Positions 50,135 to 57,877 of a stretch of 64,000 bases of DNA are shown here, piece by piece; the stretch's first letter is position 1, and every line of letters starts with the position of its first letter. A program made the position numbers and the translations under genes. Under the pieces are notes generated by a model. That model was given only the letters and a program-made list of their open reading frames with translations, was not told the DNA's origin and made no database searches. The DNA is from Bacteroidales bacterium (GTDB taxonomy: Bacteria; Bacteroidota; Bacteroidia; Bacteroidales; UBA932), in NCBI GenBank assembly GCA_017430365.1, contig JAFRNC010000004.1:310001-374000 (forward strand). Reading direction: 5' to 3'.

Positions 50135-50830
50135 ATGAAACCTATTGTCGTATTCATTCTCTCCGTTATTCTGGTATCTTGTAATGCAGGAGAATCCCAC
50201 AAAAGAATCGATAACACCAAATCTATATCACGTGGCTATGCCGGTATTGACGTGTCATGGCACCAAGGGTCAATAGACTGGGTAAAAGCCAGTAAAGATT
50301 TTCCGGTCGACTGTTTTGTGTACATTAAATGCACAGAAGGGGCATCCTATCAAGACAAGAATTTCAAAACCTATGCTAAAGGAGCCAAAAAGCAAGGCCT
50401 ACATATTGGCGGTTATCATTATTTCAGAATGACAAGTTCCGCTCATGAACAGTTCAAGAATTATAAGAATGCGCTAGATGTTATTGACGGCGACTTAATT
50501 CCAATGGTTGATGTAGAAACTAGCGACAAGAGGCCCAAAAAGGATCTTCAGGACAGCCTTCAAGTGTTCTTAAAACTTCTGGAGAAGGAATATGGTAAGA
50601 TGCCGATGATTTACGGGACCATGCGCTCATACAACACCTATTGTGCTCCAAAATTCAATAGCTATCCTTTGTATATTGGACGGTATGGAAAGAAAGCCCC
50701 CATTGTAAACGGGCCGTCTCACTATACAATCTGGCAATACTCCGAGACAGGAACCATTAGAGGTATAGAAAAACCTGTGGATCTTTGCAGCTTTCACAAG
50801 AGTAAGAGCATAACGGACATCCTACTATAA
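50135..50830 (+). CDS. GH25 lysozyme-like lipoprotein
   Basis: A 231-residue lipoprotein; the start at MKPIVVFILSVILVSC gives a proper lipobox (cysteine 16). GH25 barrel: YAGIDVSWHQGSIDW with Asp39, FVYIKCTEG, GGYHYFR, and PMVDVET with Asp126 and catalytic Glu128. YTIWQYSETGTIRG is the C-terminal family block. GH25 enzymes cleave the MurNAc-GlcNAc bond of peptidoglycan. As a lipoprotein in the same operon as a TIR membrane protein, it may remodel the wall locally or act on another cell's wall. It is convergent with the minus-strand cluster, 66 bases away. Confidence 0.92.
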   Translation: MKPIVVFILSVILVSCNAGESHKRIDNTKSISRGYAGIDVSWHQGSIDWVKASKDFPVDCFVYIKCTEGASYQDKNFKTYAKGAKKQGLHIGGYHYFRMTSSAHEQFKNYKNALDVIDGDLIPMVDVETSDKRPKKDLQDSLQVFLKLLEKEYGKMPMIYGTMRSYNTYCAPKFNSYPLYIGRYGKKAPIVNGPSHYTIWQYSETGTIRGIEKPVDLCSFHKSKSITDILL

Positions 50831-50896
50831 ATTTGTACGTTCTTTAAATTGCAGAGTCCTTTCTGGACACACTAATTGGAACGCTACCATAAAGGA

Positions 50897-51547
50897 TTAG
50901 ACCGATTCTCTTACTGTGATATGGAAACACTTTTGTCTTGTCTCATATTTGACATATACCTTTTTCTTATTCCGGTGCTCTTTTAGTGTTTCAGATAGCA
51001 ATTTTATATAATCAGGGCCGAGTGGTTTTTGACTAATGGTCTGATACGCGCTCCAAGAAATATCAAATGTGGTGCCATATAGGTGAGCAGAGTTGGTAAC
51101 TGCATTCGAATTGCTTTCCTTTAACTCTTCAATATCTTCTTGGGTTCTCAATAATGATGTTACAAGCAACCTGCATTTAGGAAGACCATTTTGTTTAACT
51201 TTATTGTGGAAATCTACTGCAATAGCATCGAGCTCTTCTTTGGCTTTTGGGGTAAGGAATGACATCGAGTAGGTTAAACGTGTAACCTTATAATAACGGC
51301 ATGAATGCACTTTTTCAAGTTGCTGTGTGGGGATAGTGCAAAGGGCACTACGATTCTTTAAAGGGGCGCCTATAAATGCAGCGTTCTTCGCCGCCTGCAA
51401 TTGCTTAGATTGCGCATCATTGAATAAAGAGACATAGTGGTTATCTCCTTCACAATAAACATACAGGTGATTCATCGCCAAATAAGCTAATGCGATGAAC
51501 CCGGTTAAAGCTAATAAAATGAAAAGTATGATCTTCCGTTTCTTCAT
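50897..51547 (-). CDS. M15/DUF5715-like peptidase domain protein
   Basis: A 216-residue protein with an N-terminal membrane helix (IILFILLALTGFIALAYLA). The C-terminal part has SAHLYGTTFDISW and a later CFHIT, matching the SxHxxGxAxD and final His pattern of zinc D,D-peptidases (VanY/DacB, M15) as found in the DUF5715 family. It is expected to face the periplasm and to act on, or bind, peptidoglycan stem peptides. It is the last gene of the minus-strand cluster, 22 bases after the lipoprotein gene. Low GC like its neighbours. Confidence 0.72.
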   Translation of the reverse strand: MKKRKIILFILLALTGFIALAYLAMNHLYVYCEGDNHYVSLFNDAQSKQLQAAKNAAFIGAPLKNRSALCTIPTQQLEKVHSCRYYKVTRLTYSMSFLTPKAKEELDAIAVDFHNKVKQNGLPKCRLLVTSLLRTQEDIEELKESNSNAVTNSAHLYGTTFDISWSAYQTISQKPLGPDYIKLLSETLKEHRNKKKVYVKYETRQKCFHITVRESV

Positions 51548-51569
51548 GAATTGCTATCTTCGTACTCAA

Positions 51570-52259
51570 TTAAAACATTTCTCCCTTACTACTGGTACTT
51601 GTCTGGAAATTGCCGTTTTCTTGAAGGGTAAGCTCATAAGTGAGAATCTGATTCTCCAAGTATGATGGTGAACCATCTTTCGAAAACGCTTCTCCTTTCA
51701 AAAATCCCCCTCGAACCTTGTCATTCATTTGTTTATCAGGATACCATCCTCGTCCATAATAGAAGAACGTCTGATAATTATACCCATTTTCGAGATAGAC
51801 CTTAGCTGTGTTCCCCGCTTTAATATATCTATGCCCAGCTACACTTCCATTCATGTTATTGTATCGGACAATGGCTATGACATCTGAATTGTACGGTGCT
51901 TTTACAATGATTTCCGAATGAGGGGTGTAATCATCATAGTACTGATTCTCCCCATACCATCTAGAATAAGGCTGTGCGCCGTTTGATAGAGAATTATCCC
52001 CATAGAGACTCTCTAAACGTCGATTCTCTGCCTCTATACGTTCCCGCTCTTCCCTCAGGCGTTTCTCTTCTTTCGCCGTCTCAATACGCTCTCGGGCATC
52101 TTGTACATAAGAGCTGGTGGGGTACTTTTTGATAAACTCTTCGAACCCTTGGATATCATCTCTTTTAATGTGGTAGAACTCAGACTTATGATTTGTATCA
52201 CATCCCCATACAAATAATAAAGAGATAACAATTACAATGATTGATTTTACTCGACCCAT
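51570..52259 (-). CDS. Hypothetical lipoprotein with coiled coil and C-terminal beta domain
   Basis: A 229-residue protein. I start at MGRVKSIIVIVISLLFVWGC, which gives a lipobox; a TTG start 9 bases upstream is less likely. Residues ~28-55 resemble a TPR/YbgF-type helix pair (FEEFIKKYPTSSYVQDARER). A charged coiled coil follows (about 50-80), then a beta-rich domain with many aromatics. I recognise no enzyme motif. It lies in the middle of the minus-strand cluster, 79 bases after the endonuclease gene. Anchoring to the outer membrane is likely. Confidence 0.6.
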   Translation of the reverse strand: MGRVKSIIVIVISLLFVWGCDTNHKSEFYHIKRDDIQGFEEFIKKYPTSSYVQDARERIETAKEEKRLREERERIEAENRRLESLYGDNSLSNGAQPYSRWYGENQYYDDYTPHSEIIVKAPYNSDVIAIVRYNNMNGSVAGHRYIKAGNTAKVYLENGYNYQTFFYYGRGWYPDKQMNDKVRGGFLKGEAFSKDGSPSYLENQILTYELTLQENGNFQTSTSSKGEMF

Positions 52260-52338
52260 AATAATCAACTAATTAAATGAAAACCACTTCTCCACGTGTA
52301 TAGCTAAAGTTGGCCATTCATATATGTCATATTTACAA

Positions 52339-53175
52339 TTATCGTCCCCAAATACGTGGGTCATATTTACTTTCGCATACCTCTTCAATTCTATCATCAA
52401 GACCTGGGAATAAGTCAATTCCTAGCGTACTCTCCAGCTCATTGACGGTGCACCAGTAATAGCTTGGATTATGGTGTGTAGACTCATTGGGAAGGACCAT
52501 CGCAATGGAGTGAAAAACTCCATCAATCCTTACTAAAAAGGCCTTGAAAAACGCATCTGGTATTACTACACCATGTTCCCCAAGTGTCCCATACTTGTTC
52601 TCTCCAATAATAGGCCCACAAATAATGAAAACACTGCCATAACGCGATGCCATACGCCTAGCCATCTTTTCGGTTGTAGCCCAATCCCCCGAATTAAACT
52701 CCCCATTTTGAGGACAAATATTACTTAAATAAAAGGACTCTTCATACGCTTGTGCTGACCACCGCATGTCCGCACGGGGCGCCATATGCCCTCTTTGCCA
52801 CCCTTTATCGTTCTTATAATCTTCTCGATATGCCGTTCGTTCTCCATTGGTTTCGGGATCCCATCGAAAAGATTCTTTTCCTTTAACTTTCTCTAGGGGA
52901 TTAGCTTCCTGAGCCGTAAGTTCATATGCGACCCAATTCGGTATTAATGTCTTTCTATTATAAGAGCAAGAATAACCAGTATGTACAAAGACTTCTTCGT
53001 TTGCTTTCAAAGATGGCCATTCCAACGGGGTGGAAGGACCTATCCCCACATGAGTACGCCTTTCAATACGCCTAGCTTTCCTCTGACTCATTTTTTGTGT
53101 TGACGTTTCAACTTGTGCCCTAGACAAGGGCGCAAGTAAGAGAAACACTACCACAAAAAAAATGAAACGTTTCAT
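52339..53175 (-). CDS. Secreted DNA/RNA non-specific endonuclease (NUC, beta-beta-alpha metal)
   Basis: A 278-residue protein with a Sec signal (MKRFIFFVVVFLLLAPLSRA). The active-site block GWQRGHMAPRADM has the RGH of the DRGH family, with general base His130. NICPQ and N157/N161 give the metal-binding asparagine. The length is usual for the family. Such nucleases degrade DNA and RNA with Mg2+ once in the periplasm or outside. Within a cluster of envelope proteins it could destroy incoming DNA in the periplasm. It is 3 bases after the protease gene. Confidence 0.88.
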   Translation of the reverse strand: MKRFIFFVVVFLLLAPLSRAQVETSTQKMSQRKARRIERRTHVGIGPSTPLEWPSLKANEEVFVHTGYSCSYNRKTLIPNWVAYELTAQEANPLEKVKGKESFRWDPETNGERTAYREDYKNDKGWQRGHMAPRADMRWSAQAYEESFYLSNICPQNGEFNSGDWATTEKMARRMASRYGSVFIICGPIIGENKYGTLGEHGVVIPDAFFKAFLVRIDGVFHSIAMVLPNESTHHNPSYYWCTVNELESTLGIDLFPGLDDRIEEVCESKYDPRIWGR

Positions 53176-53178
53176 CAG

Positions 53179-53982
53179 TTAACGGATGTGTCGTTTTACA
53201 ACGTCAATGCTGATTGCATAATTCAGATTTGCCCCTGAATCATCCAATCCGCCAGATGTAATGCCTATCACCTCCCCATATTCATTCAATAAAGCTCCTC
53301 CACTGCTCCCATGGTCAATAGGAACACTAATCTGCAAGTAATCATTCTCTCGAATCTGAGAAATCATTCCATCAGATAAAGTATTGTCCAATCCCCGGGG
53401 GCTTCCTATAGCATAAGCTTTATCGCCTACAGATGGCCTTTTACTGGCCATGCGCAAATAATTAAACCTATTCGATTTCGATTCGACATTGAAAATGATG
53501 ATATCTTCATCTTGACTTTTATACAGCACATCTTTGACCTTGTACTGTGAACCGTTTGTGGTTAATATCCATTCACCGCCTACTGCCGTGCCAGCGAAAA
53601 CGTGATAATTGCTTACAGCTGTACCTGTCGATGAAATGAAAAAGCCAGAGCCTTGGTAACGCTGATTTGTGGTCGACGTTATCATCATAAACACCGCACT
53701 TGCACACTTTTCGTAAATTTGTTTTCCTGATAAAACGGAACCATCAGAATCGGCCAAACGATGTTCGGGTACTGAAAGAGGTTTCTCATCGTTAATCGCG
53801 GGAATCTCCTTGGTTTCTTGGCTTTGGACCCTGTTATGTCGTGCTGCCCGACGAGAACTACCATTGCTTGTATTCTCTATCGGCACATTTCGACGGTAAG
53901 AAGATCCTGTTCGCCCTCTTCTAGAGCAAGATCCACAAACAATAGTAGAAAATATCAATAGAATAAGAACAAACTTTTTCAT
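53179..53982 (-). CDS. Trypsin-like (S1/DegP-type) serine protease lipoprotein
   Basis: A 267-residue lipoprotein (signal MKKFVLILLIFSTIVCGSC). A low-complexity Arg/Ser linker (20-60) precedes a chymotrypsin-fold protease: SNYHVF (His127), DEDIIIF (Asp160) and GSSGG (Ser227) form the triad. GSGFFISSTGTAVSNYHVFA and GVALLNEYG-type blocks are as in DegP-like enzymes, but no PDZ domain is present. It overlaps the MotB-like gene by 4 bases. Trypsin-like proteases are common effector or maturation modules in bacterial conflict systems; here it could activate a partner at the envelope. That is inference. Confidence 0.88.
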   Translation of the reverse strand: MKKFVLILLIFSTIVCGSCSRRGRTGSSYRRNVPIENTSNGSSRRAARHNRVQSQETKEIPAINDEKPLSVPEHRLADSDGSVLSGKQIYEKCASAVFMMITSTTNQRYQGSGFFISSTGTAVSNYHVFAGTAVGGEWILTTNGSQYKVKDVLYKSQDEDIIIFNVESKSNRFNYLRMASKRPSVGDKAYAIGSPRGLDNTLSDGMISQIRENDYLQISVPIDHGSSGGALLNEYGEVIGITSGGLDDSGANLNYAISIDVVKRHIR

Positions 53983-54704
53983 TCTACTTTTCTTTTAAAG
54001 CGTGGCTGTCTCCTCTTTTGAACCTTAAGGATACTAGTGGTTAATGAATCTGCGGATGATAAGACACCGGGTTTAGGGATAATATGGATAACAAATCGTT
54101 GATTCTTTTTATTGCTTTGATTATCAGGCTGTATACGAAACTTACTCGCTTGACCACTACCAGAGATAATAACTTCACATGGAAGATCATCGAAAACAAT
54201 CCGGTTTCTTGACCAATACTTTACTAATGCCAAGGCTCTTGCATAACTTAGTTCATAGTTGGCAACCCACCCATCTTTAGAGCTTTGTCCTTCAACGATA
54301 AGAAGATAGTCGGCATTAAGGGTAAGGGTATCTTGCTTAGCTGCTATCATGAAATCGCGAATAGCTTTTCCTGCTTCTATGAGTTTTTGTTTATCTTCTA
54401 TGGAAATATCATCAATATTATCGCTACCTGTTCTAAACGAGATATTAATATCTTTCAAAGTATGCCTCTTGAATAGGGAATCATACTCAAAGTATCTATT
54501 ATCTATATGTTGGATAGATTTTTCTATTTCTTGCCCTTTATTAATAAGTTCGGTAAGATGCTGATTCTGCTCAATAACGTCCTTAAGTTGCCCATGTTGA
54601 ATAGAAATGGCCAAAATGAACAAGACAAGCATCACAAAAAACAGACTTGTCATCAAATCCGAGTAACTTGTCCAGAAAAAAGACTCTTTCTTCCCTTTTT
54701 TCAT
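53979..54704 (-). CDS. MotB/ZorB-like membrane protein with OmpA-type domain
   Basis: A 241-residue protein. FFWTSYSDLMTSLFFVMLVLFILA (residues 9-32) is a MotB-type start, with Asp16 at the position of the proton-carrying aspartate (MotB: W..SYADFMT). A periplasmic linker follows, then an OmpA-like peptidoglycan-binding domain (FMIAAKQDTLTLNADYLLIV, VEGQSSKDGW, ELSYARALALVKYW, EVIISGSG). It is 16 bases after another MotB/OmpA-like gene and follows a MotA-like gene. By analogy it forms the stator shaft of an ion-driven motor, as ZorB does in Zorya anti-phage systems. Confidence 0.78.
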   Translation of the reverse strand: MKKGKKESFFWTSYSDLMTSLFFVMLVLFILAISIQHGQLKDVIEQNQHLTELINKGQEIEKSIQHIDNRYFEYDSLFKRHTLKDINISFRTGSDNIDDISIEDKQKLIEAGKAIRDFMIAAKQDTLTLNADYLLIVEGQSSKDGWVANYELSYARALALVKYWSRNRIVFDDLPCEVIISGSGQASKFRIQPDNQSNKKNQRFVIHIIPKPGVLSSADSLTTSILKVQKRRQPRFKRKVE

Positions 54705-54720
54705 ACTCCATTAACTCTCT

Positions 54721-55317
54721 CTATAATACAAATATGGACACATAATCCCCATGATTATTGCCATTCCCTTTTAATTGATTCAACTCTACTTCTCCAGAAA
54801 TAAAACATCGGCAGTTAGCTAAATCAAAAGTTATCCCATTACTATACCAATATCGATATAAACTCTCTGCTAGCATATAGCCAGCGGCACTAGTAGAAGA
54901 ACGGCCCTCAATAATTAAATAATGAGCCACTTCAGGAAAAGACGAACATAGTGCATTAATCGAGGCGTTAAGGCTTTTACCTGCTTCTATGACGGATGGT
55001 TCCAATTGAGGCCAGATAGTCTGATTATCCATCAAGAATAATTGAGAACTATTTTTAAGTCTATAATGGCAAAAAGAAGAATCAAAAACAAAATACAAAG
55101 GATCAAGATTAAGAAAAACTTGTTTATGGGAAAGAGAATCAATCTTTCGTTCCAAGCTATCTATAAATAGTTCCTGCTTCTTGTTTCTATCTGACAATTT
55201 CTTTTGTTGGCGAATTATACCAGCCAACGAAAACATCACAAGAGCAAGAATAACAAAGAACGCTAACAAGAAGATAGCGTTTGACGACAGATTACCGCGC
55301 TTATGAGAGATACTCAT
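54721..55317 (-). CDS. OmpA/MotB-like membrane protein lacking the channel aspartate
   Basis: A 198-residue protein with one N-terminal helix (NAIFLLAFFVILALVMFSLA), a coiled coil and an OmpA-like domain (YLIIEGRSSTSAAGYMLAES, CRCFISGEVEL). The layout mirrors the gene at 53979-54704, but there is no acidic residue in the membrane helix. It could be an inactive partner in a hetero-oligomeric channel or a structural subunit that only holds peptidoglycan. It overlaps the MotA-like gene by 4 bases. Confidence 0.68.
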   Translation of the reverse strand: MSISHKRGNLSSNAIFLLAFFVILALVMFSLAGIIRQQKKLSDRNKKQELFIDSLERKIDSLSHKQVFLNLDPLYFVFDSSFCHYRLKNSSQLFLMDNQTIWPQLEPSVIEAGKSLNASINALCSSFPEVAHYLIIEGRSSTSAAGYMLAESLYRYWYSNGITFDLANCRCFISGEVELNQLKGNGNNHGDYVSIFVL

Positions 55318-56960
55318 GATTTAAATAATACAGTGTACAAGATAGCGATACAAGCAGCGCATACTAATCCCCCTACAACATACAATAATACTTTTATCCA
55401 GCGAGGAAATACTTGAACGTCTTCAAGATGAGAATCTTTACCTAATAATTTCTCAATTTCACTGATATCAACACCAGCCTTAGAAGAGGCAAGAGCTTTG
55501 ATTGCTGATGAGAGATTATCAAACTTCCTTCCTTGATCGGCTGAAGACTCTTGCATTTTATGCAAAATATCCTTAACAGCTCTCATATTTTTAAGCTCCT
55601 CAGTGAGGGAGTCTAACTCTGCTATACGAGACTGAAAAGTCTGTTTCATAGATTCCATTTGTTGGGCCAAAGCCTCATCAAAGAGCCTACGACTTTCAGC
55701 TATAGAGTTTAGAGCGGCCGTTCTGTGCTCGACTAAAGCATTCATCATATTGGTCTGCTCATCGCTGACAACTCTATTAAACTCAAATTGACGTTCCTGT
55801 AAATGCGTCTGTAAAGCACTGAACTGGGAGGTGGTGCTTTGGGTCAATCTTGAAACAGCTTCTGAAAGGCGAACGTCAGTATCTCCTATTGTTGTAGATA
55901 TAAGACTTTTCATCGCTTCGAGATTTGCCCTTTCATCCTTGAAGAATTGGGCCATCTCTTCAATCAATCTCGTTCGTTCATTGGCATCATCAAGTTTTTG
56001 AATCAATTCTCGTGCGGTATTCACATAATTATTGATACCGTGCACATACTGTCCAAACTGGCCTATTTCTTCAGTGCAATTTCTAAGATGATCATAAACC
56101 TCAACATTCGCTGTAGCTATCCTTGTAATATTCAGGTGATTAATCTTTTGCAATAATTGACCCTGATCTTTCGTCGCTTCTTTTACAGTCTGGAGAGTTT
56201 CCTTAAGTTCATTATTATTAACAGAAAATGTATTGTTAAAATCATTGAGATTTGCCGCTAGATGATGTAATGCTTCGGCCGCGTCAGAAGAAAGTTCAGG
56301 AAGCAACGAGGCCTGAATCCAGCTTAGGAAGGTATTTTTGTTCGCCTCGACTGTAACTTTAGAATCCTTCGCCTTAGAAGATCCCACCGTAGTCAAGATA
56401 ATACCAAAAATACTAGCAATCATCGCTAATCCCACCCCAAGAAGGAGCGCGGTAATCCCGTTTGCACCAGATCCAGCTGCGCCTGTTGCTCCAAGCAATT
56501 TATGAAGATCCCCGCAGATAATCAGAGATAAGACCCCGATAATAATGCCCGCCATCGTTCCCATAAGACCATAATAAAGTGGAATGGGAACCTGTGAAGA
56601 TATCTCTTCGTCTACAGAATCGCAGTTTCTGTCAACGATGTCTTTAATTAGATGATAATCTGCTATTGAGCCCTTGTTATTAGCCAAGTACTGGTTTATC
56701 GAATTGAGAATAGCGTTCAATGTCACATTATAATGTGAACATGAAATTCCATTCACAAATCCCGTATTCTCATCCTTTTTTATTGTACAGTCAACTTCAG
56801 GATGGCTAGTGAATATATCACGATAATTCTTAATCTTCTTTACTGTTGAAGTATACGTCTTGAATTGGAAATATAGAATAATCCCTACAACACATAGAGT
56901 AAGGACAATTTCTATAATAATACTTCGGCCTAATTCAATAATGCTTGGATCTATTCCCAT
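55314..56960 (-). CDS. MotA/ExbB-like membrane protein with long coiled coil (ZorA-like)
   Basis: A 548-residue protein from ATG 56960 (a GTG at 56972, overlapping the upstream stop, is possible). Helix 1 lies at 11-31. The core pair is IPLYYGLMGTMAGIIIGVLS (126-149) and ITALLLGVGLAMIASIFGII (169-191), the MotA/TolQ/ExbB pattern. About 300 residues of coiled coil follow (210-510), and a further hydrophobic helix lies near the end (KVLLYVVGGLVCAACIAILY). ZorA also combines a MotA core with a long tail, but a C-terminal helix that returns to a membrane is different. It would form an ion channel with the MotB-like proteins downstream. Confidence 0.75.
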   Translation of the reverse strand: MGIDPSIIELGRSIIIEIVLTLCVVGIILYFQFKTYTSTVKKIKNYRDIFTSHPEVDCTIKKDENTGFVNGISCSHYNVTLNAILNSINQYLANNKGSIADYHLIKDIVDRNCDSVDEEISSQVPIPLYYGLMGTMAGIIIGVLSLIICGDLHKLLGATGAAGSGANGITALLLGVGLAMIASIFGIILTTVGSSKAKDSKVTVEANKNTFLSWIQASLLPELSSDAAEALHHLAANLNDFNNTFSVNNNELKETLQTVKEATKDQGQLLQKINHLNITRIATANVEVYDHLRNCTEEIGQFGQYVHGINNYVNTARELIQKLDDANERTRLIEEMAQFFKDERANLEAMKSLISTTIGDTDVRLSEAVSRLTQSTTSQFSALQTHLQERQFEFNRVVSDEQTNMMNALVEHRTAALNSIAESRRLFDEALAQQMESMKQTFQSRIAELDSLTEELKNMRAVKDILHKMQESSADQGRKFDNLSSAIKALASSKAGVDISEIEKLLGKDSHLEDVQVFPRWIKVLLYVVGGLVCAACIAILYTVLFKS

Positions 56961-56968
56961 GATAACTA

Positions 56969-57868
56969 TCACTCAAATTTTATGGTAGCTGGCTTAATTA
57001 CTTTCCATTTTCCGTTAGACTGAAGGGAAGCCTCTCCCGCACTTACGGTAGTAATTCTCGAAGATCCATCAAGGCCACCTTCTATTTTGCAAACCCCATC
57101 AAAAGTACCATCAACATTTGCTTTTGCAGTCTCAAAATCCCCACAAAATTCAAAAAATGAAACGCCATCTCCCTTAATTGATAAACGAAATTGTGCAACT
57201 TCAGGAGAGCATTGGTTCATAAAGCCATCCTTGAAATTTTTAGCGTATTGCATAGGTGTACTCAAACCCTGTTCAGCCGTCCCACTATCATCTCTTTTTT
57301 GCCCACTATCATGAAGTTGTCCTGTCTGCGTTAAACCATGACTCTCCGAACTTGAATTGCTATAATACTCTCCTCGCTTACTCTTATTTCCTTCCTGTTT
57401 GGATAGTTCTTCAAGTTGTTTCTGAAGTTCGGAGACTTTTCTACTTAGCTCTGTAATACTAGTTTTGAGGGTATAATACTCTGACTTCAGCACAAATTTA
57501 TCTACTAAACGCTGACTATTACTAGTAACATCTTTTATTCTCTCATCGCTTGGCCCCCTGCCCCTCAATATCAGAAATATAATAGCTAAAAGTTCTATTA
57601 ACTCAACGACTAAGTGAGGATAATTAGCGGCTCTTTTTCTCTCTGTGTTTTTAATAGAAAAACCCGTTACAGTGGTGAAATTAACAGGGGCGATAGTGCC
57701 ATCCGGTAATGCGACTTCCGCCTCTATCTTAGGTGTATAGCTAATGACTTCTTGATTATTCTCGTAGTTGGCTCCACTTTGAATAATAAATCTTTGGGAG
57801 CTACGGCCTGTGTTTCCACACGAAACACAAGCCATAACAATAGCGAAAAGTGTAATGATCTTTTTCAT
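56969..57868 (-). CDS. Lipoprotein-like protein with an internal membrane helix and coiled coil
   Basis: A 299-residue protein. The start MKKIITLFAIVMACVSC gives a lipobox, and a second hydrophobic segment occurs near residues 88-103 (LVVELIELLAIIFLILRG). A coiled coil (about 130-165, ITELSRKVSELQKQLEEL) and a low-complexity Ser/Gln part follow. The C-terminal ~90 residues form a beta domain with repeated Gly/Asp turns. I recognise no family. Dual anchoring could link two membranes. It is 9 bases after the giant ATPase gene and just before the MotA-like gene. Confidence 0.55.
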   Translation of the reverse strand: MKKIITLFAIVMACVSCGNTGRSSQRFIIQSGANYENNQEVISYTPKIEAEVALPDGTIAPVNFTTVTGFSIKNTERKRAANYPHLVVELIELLAIIFLILRGRGPSDERIKDVTSNSQRLVDKFVLKSEYYTLKTSITELSRKVSELQKQLEELSKQEGNKSKRGEYYSNSSSESHGLTQTGQLHDSGQKRDDSGTAEQGLSTPMQYAKNFKDGFMNQCSPEVAQFRLSIKGDGVSFFEFCGDFETAKANVDGTFDGVCKIEGGLDGSSRITTVSAGEASLQSNGKWKVIKPATIKFE

Positions 57869-57877
57869 TATCATCCG

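Noticed and set aside
53979..56960. A standard Zorya system
   Set aside because: No ZorC, ZorD or ZorE-like gene is seen nearby, there are two MotB-like proteins, and the MotA-like tail ends in an extra membrane helix.
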